From: Palsa-459 sp963841965
GTDB lineage: Bacteria; Actinomycetota; Acidimicrobiia; Acidimicrobiales; RAAP-2
Direction of reading: 5' to 3'
Length of the DNA stretch: 64,000 bases
Assembly (NCBI GenBank): GCA_963841965.1
Contig: CAWJES010000004.1
Coordinates: 310,001-374,000 of the forward strand
The position numbers and the translations under genes were made by a program. Numbering within the stretch: the stretch's first letter is position 1; each line of letters starts with the position of its first letter. Below the pieces are notes generated by a model that was given only the letters and a program-made list of their open reading frames with translations, ran no database searches and was not told the origin of the DNA. Positions 7,968 through 16,193 of the stretch are shown one piece after another.

Positions 7968-8710
7968 CGGTTGCGGTCGAGCCACCCGATCAGCGTCGCC
8001 ACCATCCGCGGGTCGGAACGGAGCCAGTGTCCGGCACCCTGGATGATCCTGAGCTCGGCGCGCCCTTGCGCAGCCCGGACGAGCTCGCGAGCGGCCTCCA
8101 CGGGCACGATCCGATCCTCCGCACCGTGGACGACCAGGATCCGCCGAGGCGGCACCATCGCGATGGAAGCGAGCGGCTCGAGGTCATAGACGCCCTTGGC
8201 GAGCGACTCGGCGTCTTCGAGGGCGACCTTCGGATCGACGGCGCCCGAGACAAGGATCGAAGCATGGAACTGCTCAGGGCCACCGGACCACGCGGGGATG
8301 TCCGCCGGCGTCGCGAACGTCGCGACGCCCCGGATCCTCTCGTCGTGGGCCGCATGGTCGAGCACGAGCGCGCCGCCGAACCCGAAGCCCGCGAGCCATA
8401 GCCTCGGTCGGGTCTCCACCAGAATGTCCACGACGGCGGCGAGGTCATCGCGCCATTGCGGTCCCGAGAACGTGCCCCCATTGGCGCCCACTCCGGTGAG
8501 CTCGCACGCGGCGACAACCCATCCGGACTCCGCAGCTAGATGCTCGGCCAACTCGGGAAGCGTGCCCGCGGCCGTCCGTCCCCCTCCCCTGGAGAGCGGT
8601 AGGCCGTGGCAGATCAGCAGGCACCGATCTTCGGTGGGTCGTGATGCGGGCCGCGAGACGACGAGGCGCAACGCCCCTGAGGGGCCCGCAATCTGCTCGG
8701 ACGTCAGCAC
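7964..8710 (-). CDS. Alpha/beta hydrolase-fold protein lacking the nucleophile
   Basis: A 248-residue alpha/beta hydrolase fold of the acyl-peptidase/dienelactone type: HGLP oxyanion strand, the nucleophile-elbow region LAGFGFGGALVLDHAA, an acid position VHGAEDRIVP and a C-terminal GAGHW histidine. The elbow, normally G-x-S-x-G, reads G-F-G-F-G, so the catalytic serine is glycine (codon GGG). Asp and His are kept. It may be a non-catalytic or differently acting member. GTG start 12 bases after the acyl-CoA dehydrogenase stop suggests an operon. Confidence 0.82.
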   Translation of the reverse strand: MLTSEQIAGPSGALRLVVSRPASRPTEDRCLLICHGLPLSRGGGRTAAGTLPELAEHLAAESGWVVAACELTGVGANGGTFSGPQWRDDLAAVVDILVETRPRLWLAGFGFGGALVLDHAAHDERIRGVATFATPADIPAWSGGPEQFHASILVSGAVDPKVALEDAESLAKGVYDLEPLASIAMVPPRRILVVHGAEDRIVPVEAARELVRAAQGRAELRIIQGAGHWLRSDPRMVATLIGWLDRNR

Positions 8711-8722
8711 GGCGCCCGGCGG

Positions 8723-9838
8723 TCAGATGCCGAGCTGCTGAGCGAGGAGCTCCCGGTGGTAGGCGGGATCTCCCAGCAGGAGCTCGGAGCTCTTGGCGCG
8801 CTTGAAGTAGAGGTGCGCGTGGTGCTCCCAGGTGAAGCCGATCCCACCGTGGATCTGGATGTTCTCACCAGCGCAGTGGAAGTAGGCCTCCGAGCAGTAG
8901 GACTTAGCGAGGCTGGCGGCGAGCGCCAGCTCGTCGTCGTCCGCGTCAGCGGCCCACGCGCCGTAGTAGGCGGCGGACTTCGCCGACTCGACCTCGAGGA
9001 GCATGTCGGCGCACTTGTGCTTGATGGCCTGGAAGCTCCCGATCGGCCGACCGAACTGGATGCGGTTCTTCGCATACTCGACGGCGTTGTCGAGGACCCG
9101 CTGGGCGCCACCGACCTGCTCGGCGGCCAGTGCGACGGCTGCCAGCTGCAGCGTGCGCTCGAGGACGGGAGCGGCCGCGCCGTCGACTCCGATCAAGGCC
9201 GCGGGGGTCCCGTCGAATTCGAGTCGTGCCTGCTTGCGTGTCTGGTCCATCGTCGCCAGCGCGGTCCTCGTGAGACCGGGTGCGTCGCCGTTCACGGCGA
9301 AAAGGCTGAGACCGGCTGGCGTCACCGCGGCTACGAGTATCAGGTCCGCCAGATGGCCGTCGATGACGTAGTTCTTGTGGCCCGTGATCGACCACGTGCC
9401 ACCTTTGTCGCGCGCCGTGGCGGCGATCGAAGCGAGGTCCCATCGCCCGGAGTCCTCCGTGAAGGCGAGGGTCGCGATCGTCTCGCCCGAGGCGATCGAC
9501 GGGAGCCATTCCTGGCTCGCGGCCTCATCGCCGGCGCTGAGGAGCGCGTTGGTCGCGAGCGCGACCGTCGAGAAGTACGGCGCACACAGCAGCGCAGCCC
9601 CCATCTCCTCGAACACCACGAGCGACTCGACGTGGCCGAATCCGGCCCCGCCGTACGCCTCGGGGATGATCATCGCCTGCAGTCCCAGCTGGTCGGCCAT
9701 CTGCTTCCAGACCGCCGGGTCGTACCCGTCGTCGGTCGCCATCAGCCTTCGCACCTCGGACTCGGGTGACTTCTCTTCCAGGAACCTGCGCACCAGTCTG
9801 CGAAGCTCGTCCTGCTCCTCGCTGAAGCCGAAGTTCAT
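8723..9838 (-). CDS. Acyl-CoA dehydrogenase family protein
   Basis: FAD-dependent enzyme that introduces a double bond alpha-beta to the thioester. The 371-residue protein has the N-terminal helical domain (MNFGFSEEQDELRRLVRRF), the flavin-binding strand FTEDSGRWDL region, and the C-terminal domain with QIHGGIGFTWEHHAHLYFKR, a version seen in mycobacterial FadE subunits for steroid or branched substrates. The catalytic base cannot be assigned by eye. Start ATG 9838 is preferred over 9871 because GGAAGGGA precedes it by about 6 bases. Paired with the downstream hydrolase-fold gene. Substrate unknown. Confidence 0.88.
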   Translation of the reverse strand: MNFGFSEEQDELRRLVRRFLEEKSPESEVRRLMATDDGYDPAVWKQMADQLGLQAMIIPEAYGGAGFGHVESLVVFEEMGAALLCAPYFSTVALATNALLSAGDEAASQEWLPSIASGETIATLAFTEDSGRWDLASIAATARDKGGTWSITGHKNYVIDGHLADLILVAAVTPAGLSLFAVNGDAPGLTRTALATMDQTRKQARLEFDGTPAALIGVDGAAAPVLERTLQLAAVALAAEQVGGAQRVLDNAVEYAKNRIQFGRPIGSFQAIKHKCADMLLEVESAKSAAYYGAWAADADDDELALAASLAKSYCSEAYFHCAGENIQIHGGIGFTWEHHAHLYFKRAKSSELLLGDPAYHRELLAQQLGI

Positions 9839-9944
9839 TTCAATCCCTTCCGCACCGATCCGACGGGTCACCCCCGCGTCAGGTGGTTCTTACCAGACCA
9901 GCCAGCGCGCGACCAGCCGACACCGGTCGTGGGAATATAGAGCG

Positions 9945-10562
9945 ATGCAGGGTGTCGAACGGATCTGGGAGGACGCTGCCGTCGAAGTGCACCGCTTCGT
10001 CGTGGGGCCCATCGACAACAACGTCTACGTCGTGCGGTGCCGCCAGACCGGCGACGCGCTGCTGATCGATGCGGCGAACGAGCACGAGCGGCTGCTGGAC
10101 GTGTGCCGGACGCTCAACGTGCGCTCGATCGTCGAGACCCACGGCCACTGGGACCACATCGCCGCCGTCGGCGCAGCTCGGGAGGCGGGTTACGAGGTCG
10201 CCGTGCGGGTCGAGGACGCGGGCATGCTCGAGAGTTACGACCTGCTGCTGGAGGACGACGACACTCTCGAGGTGGGCCGCCTTCGCGTCCGCACCGTGCA
10301 CACTCCGGGCCACACGCCCGGGTCGATCTGCTTTTCGGTCGAGGGTGCCCCGCTCCTGTTCACGGGAGACACTCTGTTCCCCGGCGGTCCTGGAAACACG
10401 CAGACTGAGTTGGGCGACTTCGGCACCATCATCCGGTCGATCTCCGACCGGCTCTTCGCCGTCTATCCGGAACAGACGATGGTGCTTCCCGGACACGGGG
10501 CTGTGACGACCATCGGCGCTGAGCGTCCGAGCCTCGACGACTGGGTGGACAGGGGCTGGTGA
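9945..10562 (+). CDS. MBL-fold metallo-hydrolase (glyoxalase II-like)
   Basis: A 205-residue metallo-beta-lactamase-fold hydrolase binding two metals: the THGHWDH motif (residues 62-68), HTPGHTPGS, FTGDTLFPGGPG and the final LPGHG histidine are all present. The short length and the HTPGHTPGS loop resemble hydroxyacylglutathione hydrolase-like proteins common in actinobacteria, which lack glutathione; mycothiol or another thioester could be the substrate. The ATG at 9945 is preceded at 6 bases by GAATAT, a plausible leaderless -10 box. Confidence 0.88.
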   Translation: MQGVERIWEDAAVEVHRFVVGPIDNNVYVVRCRQTGDALLIDAANEHERLLDVCRTLNVRSIVETHGHWDHIAAVGAAREAGYEVAVRVEDAGMLESYDLLLEDDDTLEVGRLRVRTVHTPGHTPGSICFSVEGAPLLFTGDTLFPGGPGNTQTELGDFGTIIRSISDRLFAVYPEQTMVLPGHGAVTTIGAERPSLDDWVDRGW

Positions 10563-10566
10563 CCGC

Positions 10567-11109
10567 TCAGGGCCGTCGTCCGAGGAAGCACAAAAGACGT
10601 GTCTGCTTGTCTGCACCCTCGGGCGGATCAACCTTCGAGCCGAATCCGTGGCCGTCTCGAAGCACCTCGTCGAGTGGCAGCATCTGGTCGTAGGTCTCCG
10701 CGACGAGCTCCTCGTCGAGCCGCTCGTCGGTGCCGAGCGACCGCGCGAGGTCCCATGTGTGCACCACGAGGTCGTGGACGACGATGCTGCTGACGAGCTG
10801 CTTCAGCGCCAGCCTGCCGAACGGGCTGTCCACCATCTGCCCGGCCAGTTCGGGGTCGACGATCTTCGACCGAAGTGCGTCGCGCGCCACCACGAACCGC
10901 TTCACGGGATCCGCCGCCGCGTCGTCCGCGACCGGATCGCCCACCATGTTCCCCACCACCACGACGGCGCCGATCGTGTGGTCGACGAGCTCACCGACCG
11001 ACCATTGGTCGCAAGGGGTCGGCCTCGCGGCGTCGGCGGCGTCCATCGCCACGAGCCGGGCGAGGAAGCCCGAGCATGCGGTGTCGTATCGCTCCAGCGT
11101 CGTGCTCAT
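10567..11109 (-). CDS. TIGR03086 family (mycothiol-dependent isomerase-like) protein
   Basis: A 180-residue four-helix-bundle protein of the DinB/maleylpyruvate-isomerase superfamily, TIGR03086 group. The signature TPCDQWSVGELVDHTIGAV and the metal-site region VVHDLVVHTWDLARSLG (two His) are clear. Members are frequent in actinobacteria and some use mycothiol, but the reaction of this group is not established. Good ribosome-binding site (GGGGAGGG) before the ATG. Convergent with the MBL hydrolase, four bases between stops. Confidence 0.86.
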   Translation of the reverse strand: MSTTLERYDTACSGFLARLVAMDAADAARPTPCDQWSVGELVDHTIGAVVVVGNMVGDPVADDAAADPVKRFVVARDALRSKIVDPELAGQMVDSPFGRLALKQLVSSIVVHDLVVHTWDLARSLGTDERLDEELVAETYDQMLPLDEVLRDGHGFGSKVDPPEGADKQTRLLCFLGRRP

Positions 11110-11208
11110 GGCCCTCCCCGTCGAATGGTCAGTCTCCCCCGCCCGAGCCTTCTCCGCCAGCGGTCCGGATGCTCAAGGCCGGCAAGGGCCATCGAGGAGG
11201 CGCGCCGT

Positions 11209-11214
11209 TAGGCT
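11209..11214 (+). promoter_or_regulatory. -10 box TAGGCT, leaderless start of sufC-sufS-sufU
   Basis: TAGGCT is followed by exactly 6 bases and then GTG at 11221, which favours that codon over the GTG at 11215 for SufC and marks the promoter of the sufC-sufS-sufU operon. Confidence 0.6.
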
Positions 11215-11220
11215 GTGCGC

Positions 11221-11979
11221 GTGCATCCGCCTCTCCTTGAGCTGCGCGACATCCGGTGCCGCGTCGAGGACACCGAGATCCTCCGGGGCATCGACCTGGT
11301 CGTGGACGAAGGGGAGGTCCACGCGCTGATGGGGCCAAACGGCGCGGGCAAGTCGACGCTCGCCTCCGTCGTTATGGGCAACCCGGGCTACGAGGTCACG
11401 GGCGGCCGGATCCTGCTGCGCGGCACGGACATCACAGACCTGACCCCAGACGAGCGGGCGCGGGCGGGACTGTTCCTCGCGTTCCAGTATCCCGAAGCGA
11501 TCCCAGGGGTGTCCGTCACGCAGTTCCTCCGCCAGGCAATGTCCGCGAGGACAGGGATCGAGGACCTTTCGGTGCTCGAGGTCCGCCTTTCGCTCGGCGA
11601 GTGGATGGACCGGCTCGGCATGGACCGGGCATTCGCGGAACGGCATCTCAACGAGGGATTTTCCGGAGGGGAGCGCAAGCGCAACGAGGTCCTTCAACTC
11701 GCGATGCTCGAGCCGGATGTCGCGCTTCTCGACGAGACCGACTCGGGCCTTGACATCGATGCGCTGCGAACCGTCGCCCGCGGCGTCCATGCCGTCCGAG
11801 AGCGGCACCCGCAGATGGCTGTCGTCGCGGTAACCCACTATGTGAAGCTGCTCGAGGAGCTTGTCCCCGACCACGTTCATGTGATGCTCGACGGGAAGAT
11901 CGTGGCGAGCGGGGGCCCGGAACTTGCCAGTGAGATCGAGGCGCGGGGCTACGACGAACTGCGGGCGTTGGCGCCGTGA
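11221..11979 (+). CDS. sufC: Fe-S cluster assembly ATPase SufC (copy 1)
   Basis: ABC-type ATPase that drives the SufBCD scaffold. Walker A GPNGAGKST, the Q-loop FLAFQYPEAIPGV, the signature FSGGERKRNEVLQLAML, Walker B VALLDETDSGLD and the switch VTHYVKLL are all present in 252 residues. It heads a plus-strand operon with sufS (4-base GTGA overlap) and sufU. The window holds a second SufC-like gene at 15166-15882 adjoining sufD; which of the two pairs with SufB-SufD cannot be told from sequence. No membrane segments, so it is cytoplasmic. Confidence 0.95.
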   Translation: MHPPLLELRDIRCRVEDTEILRGIDLVVDEGEVHALMGPNGAGKSTLASVVMGNPGYEVTGGRILLRGTDITDLTPDERARAGLFLAFQYPEAIPGVSVTQFLRQAMSARTGIEDLSVLEVRLSLGEWMDRLGMDRAFAERHLNEGFSGGERKRNEVLQLAMLEPDVALLDETDSGLDIDALRTVARGVHAVRERHPQMAVVAVTHYVKLLEELVPDHVHVMLDGKIVASGGPELASEIEARGYDELRALAP

Positions 11980-13211
11980 GGCGGCTCGACGCCGAGCGCG
12001 TCCGCCACGACACCCCCGAGCTTCACAGGACCGTCCACGGACTGGAGATGTCCTACCTCGACTCTGCAGCGTCCTCCCTTCCGCCGAGGGCCGTGATCGA
12101 GGCGATGAACCGGTACTACGAGCGGACCCACACCAACGTCCACCGCGGCGTCTACGAGATCGCCGAGGAGGCGACGGAGGCGTATGAGCACGCACGCCGG
12201 GCGATCGGAGCCTTCATCGGCGCGCCGATCCCCGATCGCGAGATCGTGTTCACGAAGAACGCAACCGAGTCGTTCAACCTCCTCGCCCACTCGTGGGGTC
12301 GCTCCAACCTCGCCAAGGGCGACGTCGTCGTGCTCACCGAGATGGAGCACCACGCGAACATCGTCCCCTGGCTGCAGCTGCGCGAGGAGCGGGGCATCGA
12401 GCTTCGGTACCTGCCGGTCGACAGCCGCTTCCGCCTGGACCTTGCCGACCTCGACGCCATGGTCTCGGGAGCATCGCTCGTGTCCATCACGGCGATGTCG
12501 AACGTCCTCGGCACCATGCCCCCCGTTCGCGTGCTTGCCGATGCGGCGCATTCAGCCGGCGCGCTCGTCGCGATCGACGCCGCGCAGCTGGTCGGCCACG
12601 CGCCGATGGACGTCCAAGCGCTCGGCGTCGACTTCGCCTGCTTCAGCGCCCACAAGATGCTGGGCCCCACGGGCCTCGGCGTCCTCTGGGCGAGGGCCGA
12701 GCTGCTCGATGCGATGCCGCCGTTCCTCGGCGGTGGAGGGATGATCCTCGACGTGCGCACGGACGGGTTCAAGCCGGCCGATCCCCCGCACCGGTTCGAG
12801 GCGGGAACCCCGCCCATCGCCGAGACCGTCGGGCTCACGGCGGCCGTGCGCTATCTCGAGGCCCTCGGAATGGATGCCGTTGCGGCGCACGACCTCGACC
12901 TCACCGCGTACACGCTCGACAGGCTGAGCTCGCGGTTCGGCGACAAGGTCACGGTGTTCGGCCCGCCGGACCTCGAGGCGCGGGGAGGAGTCCTCTCGAT
13001 CGAGTTGGAGGGTGTCCACGCCCACGACCTTGCCCAGGTGCTCGATCGCTACGGCGTCTGCGTTCGGCCGGGACACCACTGCGCCAAGCCGCTGATGCGC
13101 AGGTTGGGCGTCCCGGCGACCGCACGGGTCAGCTTCGGTCCCTACTCACTGGAGCGCGACGTCGACGCCCTGTTCGACGGCCTCGACCACGCGCTCTCGA
13201 TGTTCGGCTGA
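11976..13211 (+). CDS. sufS: Cysteine desulfurase SufS
   Basis: PLP enzyme that takes sulfur from cysteine for Fe-S cluster building. Residues visible: His125 (EMEHHANIVPW), Asp201 (AIDAAQ), the PLP-binding Lys227 (SAHKMLGPTG) and the persulfide-forming Cys369 in RPGHHCAKPLMRR. At 411 residues it is the standard SufS/CsdA length, with the long catalytic loop typical of class II desulfurases working with SufU. GTG start overlaps the sufC stop; sufU follows after 4 bases. Confidence 0.96.
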   Translation: MRRLDAERVRHDTPELHRTVHGLEMSYLDSAASSLPPRAVIEAMNRYYERTHTNVHRGVYEIAEEATEAYEHARRAIGAFIGAPIPDREIVFTKNATESFNLLAHSWGRSNLAKGDVVVLTEMEHHANIVPWLQLREERGIELRYLPVDSRFRLDLADLDAMVSGASLVSITAMSNVLGTMPPVRVLADAAHSAGALVAIDAAQLVGHAPMDVQALGVDFACFSAHKMLGPTGLGVLWARAELLDAMPPFLGGGGMILDVRTDGFKPADPPHRFEAGTPPIAETVGLTAAVRYLEALGMDAVAAHDLDLTAYTLDRLSSRFGDKVTVFGPPDLEARGGVLSIELEGVHAHDLAQVLDRYGVCVRPGHHCAKPLMRRLGVPATARVSFGPYSLERDVDALFDGLDHALSMFG

Positions 13212-13215
13212 TCCG

Positions 13216-13671
13216 ATGGACGACCTCGAGGACCTCTACCGCGAGATCATCCTCGACCACTACCGGTCGCCCAGGAACCGAGGGGAGCTCGACTCGCCCC
13301 CCGCCCACCGCACCGAGGGCTTCAATCCGCTGTGCGGCGACGAGATCGTCCTCACGATCCTCGTGGAGGATGGAGCGGTCCAGGACATAAAGATCGCCGG
13401 CCACGGCTGCTCGATCTCGCAGTCCTCCGCTTCGCTCATGTCAGGCGCGGTGAAGGGCAAGAGCGTCGAGGACACCCGGGCCACGATGGGGACGTTCCGG
13501 CGCATGATGACCGTGGACGATGCGGGGGACGAGTCCGAGGAGCCCGTGAACCTGCGGTCCCTGGGCGAGCTCGCGGCGCTGCAGGGCGTGGTCAAGTTCC
13601 CGGTGCGGATCAAATGCGCGACTCTCGCGTGGAACACGCTGGCCCAGGCTCTCTCCGAGCTGGGCGCCTGA
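13216..13671 (+). CDS. sufU: Fe-S assembly sulfur-transfer protein SufU
   Basis: Zinc-containing sulfurtransferase partner of SufS in Gram-positive bacteria. The 151-residue protein shows the zinc ligands Cys40 and Asp42 (NPLCGDE), Cys65 (GHGCSISQ) and Cys134 (RIKCATLAW), plus the SufU-specific insertion between the second and third cysteines. The N-terminus LYREIILDHYRSPRNRG is typical. It completes the sufC-sufS-sufU operon and ends four bases from the stop of the convergent LCP gene. Confidence 0.95.
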   Translation: MDDLEDLYREIILDHYRSPRNRGELDSPPAHRTEGFNPLCGDEIVLTILVEDGAVQDIKIAGHGCSISQSSASLMSGAVKGKSVEDTRATMGTFRRMMTVDDAGDESEEPVNLRSLGELAALQGVVKFPVRIKCATLAWNTLAQALSELGA

Positions 13672-13675
13672 ACCC

Positions 13676-15109
13676 CTACTTCGGCGAGCACGCCACGGGG
13701 TTGAACGTGTACCAGGGCTCCGTGTGGAGCGGCGCCGTGGTCGTTGTTGTCGCAGGGGCCGTCGTCGACGTCGTCGAGGACGGGGTGCCTGACGACCCGG
13801 TCGTGGCCGTCGAGGCAGACGTCGCGCCGGGCGTCGCAACGACCGGTGGCGGCGGCGTCGCACCGTTCACGTCGGGCGGAGGGCTGGTCGGCTGGGTCAG
13901 GCCGCCTGTCGTTCCAACCTGCCCGAAGATGCTCACCAGCATCTGCTGCGCGAGGGGCTGGTCGACGAAGAGGACGTCACCGAGGCTCGCGCTGTAGCCC
14001 GAGACGGTGGGGAGCGTGTACGCGGCCAGGGTTGCCGGATTGAAGCCGTGAAACTCCGCGACGAGGCCCAGCAACTCGTTGTAACCGAACTGGCTGTCGA
14101 TCTGGATGCCCTTTGGCAGCTCGGTCAGGAACGCGTTGATCGTCGCGGGGTTGTACTTTGACTTCGCGGCGTCGATCAGCGCGCGCAAGAACTGGTTCTG
14201 CCGGTCGATCCTGCCGAAATCACTGGTCCCGTCGTAGTTCCACTGGCCATTCTCGAAGTACTGGTAGTGCCTGCTCCTGGCAAGCGCCAGTGCCTGAAAG
14301 CCGTTGAGCAGCTGGCAGCCGGTGTGCGGGATGTCGAGCGACGAGTAGTTGTCGAGCGCCGGATAGGGAAAGTCCATCCAGATCCCCCCGAGCGCGTCGA
14401 CGGCCCCCGCGAGTCCCCCGAAGCCGACCTGGACCACGTGGTTGATCGTGATGCCGAAGTTGGCCTCGATCGTCTTGATGAGCAGCGAGGGCCCGTTCTG
14501 GTAATTGACGTTGATCCGGTTGTAGTCGCCGAACTCGGACTGGTTGGCGAGGAGCGTGACGACTGTGTCCCTCGGGATCGACAGGACCGAGATGGTGCCC
14601 TTCCCGGGGTCGACGTGGAAGATCTTCACGACGTCGGACCGCTGTCCGGCCTGGCCGGGGCCGTCCGTGACCCGTGCGATCGCCGGCGGCAGGTCGACTC
14701 TTGAGTCGGAGCCGATCGCCAGCACGTTGAACGGCTTCCCCGAGATCTCCGCGGCGCAGACGCTCTTCCCCCCGAGGTTGCACAGCGTCGAGTTCTGCAC
14801 CGCCTTGAAGCGGTAGTAGCCGTAGACGTAGGCACCGCCGACGACGGCGATCAGCCCGATCACGACGACGATCGCGGTTATCGCGAAGATCCTGCGGCCG
14901 CGGTGCCCGGAGCGCCGCCGGCGCCCTCGCGTCGAGGAACCTCCCGCCGGGGATTTCGAATCGATCGACCGGCCGAGGGCCATCAGGCCCTCCTCGTTCG
15001 CAGCTCCCCCGCCACCGCGCTCGATCTGCCCGCCGAGTCGACGCAGCCCATCGTCATTGGGACCGCGCCGGGGCGCCGGTGGTCCACCTCGGCCGCGTCG
15101 ATCCGTCAC
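13676..15109 (-). CDS. LytR-CpsA-Psr (LCP) family cell-wall protein
   Basis: LCP phosphotransferases attach glycopolymers to peptidoglycan from lipid carriers. The 477-residue protein has a cytoplasmic, charged N-terminus (1-70), one transmembrane helix (about 72-96), the extracellular LCP domain with IGSDSR, QRSDVVKIFHVDP, SIPRDTVVTL and a later ALARSRHYQY arginine motif, and a C-terminal Pro/Thr/Ser-rich tail that ends in a Cys-containing segment. The start GTG at 15109 is supported by a TACCCT box 7 bases upstream. It lies 56 bases downstream of the minus-strand sufC copy. Confidence 0.92.
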   Translation of the reverse strand: MTDRRGRGGPPAPRRGPNDDGLRRLGGQIERGGGGAANEEGLMALGRSIDSKSPAGGSSTRGRRRRSGHRGRRIFAITAIVVVIGLIAVVGGAYVYGYYRFKAVQNSTLCNLGGKSVCAAEISGKPFNVLAIGSDSRVDLPPAIARVTDGPGQAGQRSDVVKIFHVDPGKGTISVLSIPRDTVVTLLANQSEFGDYNRINVNYQNGPSLLIKTIEANFGITINHVVQVGFGGLAGAVDALGGIWMDFPYPALDNYSSLDIPHTGCQLLNGFQALALARSRHYQYFENGQWNYDGTSDFGRIDRQNQFLRALIDAAKSKYNPATINAFLTELPKGIQIDSQFGYNELLGLVAEFHGFNPATLAAYTLPTVSGYSASLGDVLFVDQPLAQQMLVSIFGQVGTTGGLTQPTSPPPDVNGATPPPPVVATPGATSASTATTGSSGTPSSTTSTTAPATTTTTAPLHTEPWYTFNPVACSPK

Positions 15110-15116
15110 CTGGTCA

Positions 15117-15122
15117 AGGGTA
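15117..15122 (-). promoter_or_regulatory. -10 box TACCCT, leaderless start of LCP gene
   Basis: On the minus strand TACCCT is followed by 7 bases and then the GTG at 15109. No ribosome-binding site is visible. Confidence 0.5.
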
Positions 15123-15165
15123 CCGGTGGCGCCACATTGACCCCGGGCACACTGCCGTCAGAAGT

Positions 15166-15882
15166 TCATAAGAACTGCGCGTACCCGTCACGTTCCAGAC
15201 GCTCGACGAGCGAGGCGTCGCCACTCTCAACGATCCTGCCGTCCGAGAAGACGTGGATGCGATCTGGTTGCAGCACGCCCAGGAGGCGCGAGAAGTGGGT
15301 GATCGCGATGACGCCCAGCTGCCACTCGGCGACAGCGGCGGACAGCGTCGCGCCGACATCGTCGAGCGCGTCCACATCCAGGCCGGAGTCGATCTCGTCG
15401 AGGACCGCGAACGCCGGACGAAGCACGCACAGCTGCACGATCTCGTTGCGCTTCGCCTCCCCGCCCGAGAGGTCGACGTTGAGCGGTCGGTCGAGCAGGT
15501 CGGTCCGGAGCCCGACGGCCGCGGCCGCACTCTGCACCCGCCCGGGGAGGTCTGCGCGTGAGACACCCGCGTGCGAGAGGGCGGCCTCCGTCGTGACCCC
15601 TGGCACCTCGATGGGATGCTGGAGCCCGAGGAACAGGCCGGCGCGCGCCCGCTCCCATGGCTCGAGGGTGAGGAGGTCGACCCCGTCGAGCATTGCGCGT
15701 CCGGCCGTCACGACGGGTCCAGGACGGCCGGCGAGCACGTGCGCGAGCGTGGACTTCCCTGAGCCGTTCGGCCCCATGACCGCGTGCACCTCTCCGGGAG
15801 CGACGACGAGGTCGACCCCGGTCAGGATCTCGCGCTGTCCGACCGCCGCCCGAAGGCCCTGGATCTCGAGCATCCCGGCCAT
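15166..15882 (-). CDS. sufC: SufC-like Fe-S assembly ATPase (copy 2)
   Basis: A second SufC-type ABC ATPase of 238 residues: Walker A GPNGSGKST, Q-loop LGLQHPIEVPGV, signature LSGGEAKRNEIVQL, Walker B AVLDEIDSGLDVDAL and switch ITHFSRLL. It ends a minus-strand operon sufD-Rieske-sufC and its ATG shares one base with the Rieske stop (TGATG). It is clearly diverged from the plus-strand SufC, with a shorter region before the signature. Being next to sufD, it is a good candidate for the SufBCD ATPase, with copy 1 either redundant or specialised. Confidence 0.92.
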   Translation of the reverse strand: MAGMLEIQGLRAAVGQREILTGVDLVVAPGEVHAVMGPNGSGKSTLAHVLAGRPGPVVTAGRAMLDGVDLLTLEPWERARAGLFLGLQHPIEVPGVTTEAALSHAGVSRADLPGRVQSAAAAVGLRTDLLDRPLNVDLSGGEAKRNEIVQLCVLRPAFAVLDEIDSGLDVDALDDVGATLSAAVAEWQLGVIAITHFSRLLGVLQPDRIHVFSDGRIVESGDASLVERLERDGYAQFL

Positions 15883-16193
15883 CAGATCGCCACCACGACA
15901 TTCCCGTCGAGCACCTCGACGGCGAACGTCCGCACCGCGCGCGTCGCGGGCAGGGAGCGTGGCTCGCCGGTCGCGAGGTCGAACATCGCGCCGTGGCGCG
16001 CGCACTCGATCTCGCACGTGAGCGGGTCGACCTCCCCGTCGCTCAACGGGAAGGACTCGTGGCTGCACTCGTCTCGCAGGCAGTAGATGTCCGATCCGCA
16101 CCGCACGACGACGACTGCGACGCCGTCGACCGAGGCTCGAACGGGCACCGACTCGTCGAGCGATGCCACCGGGCAGACGACGGCTTTGGTCAT
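15882..16193 (-). CDS. Rieske [2Fe-2S] ferredoxin-like protein
   Basis: A 103-residue soluble Rieske protein. The cluster ligands are Cys43 and His45 (ECSHESF) and Cys64 and His67 (CARHGAMFD), the CXH...CXXH pattern, with the following DLATGEP loop. It resembles the NirD/dioxygenase-ferredoxin type that donates single electrons. Its ATG overlaps the sufD stop (ATGA) and its stop overlaps the next sufC start, so it is embedded in the suf operon, a position seen in other actinobacteria, where it may supply electrons or be a client. Confidence 0.93.
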   Translation of the reverse strand: MTKAVVCPVASLDESVPVRASVDGVAVVVVRCGSDIYCLRDECSHESFPLSDGEVDPLTCEIECARHGAMFDLATGEPRSLPATRAVRTFAVEVLDGNVVVAI

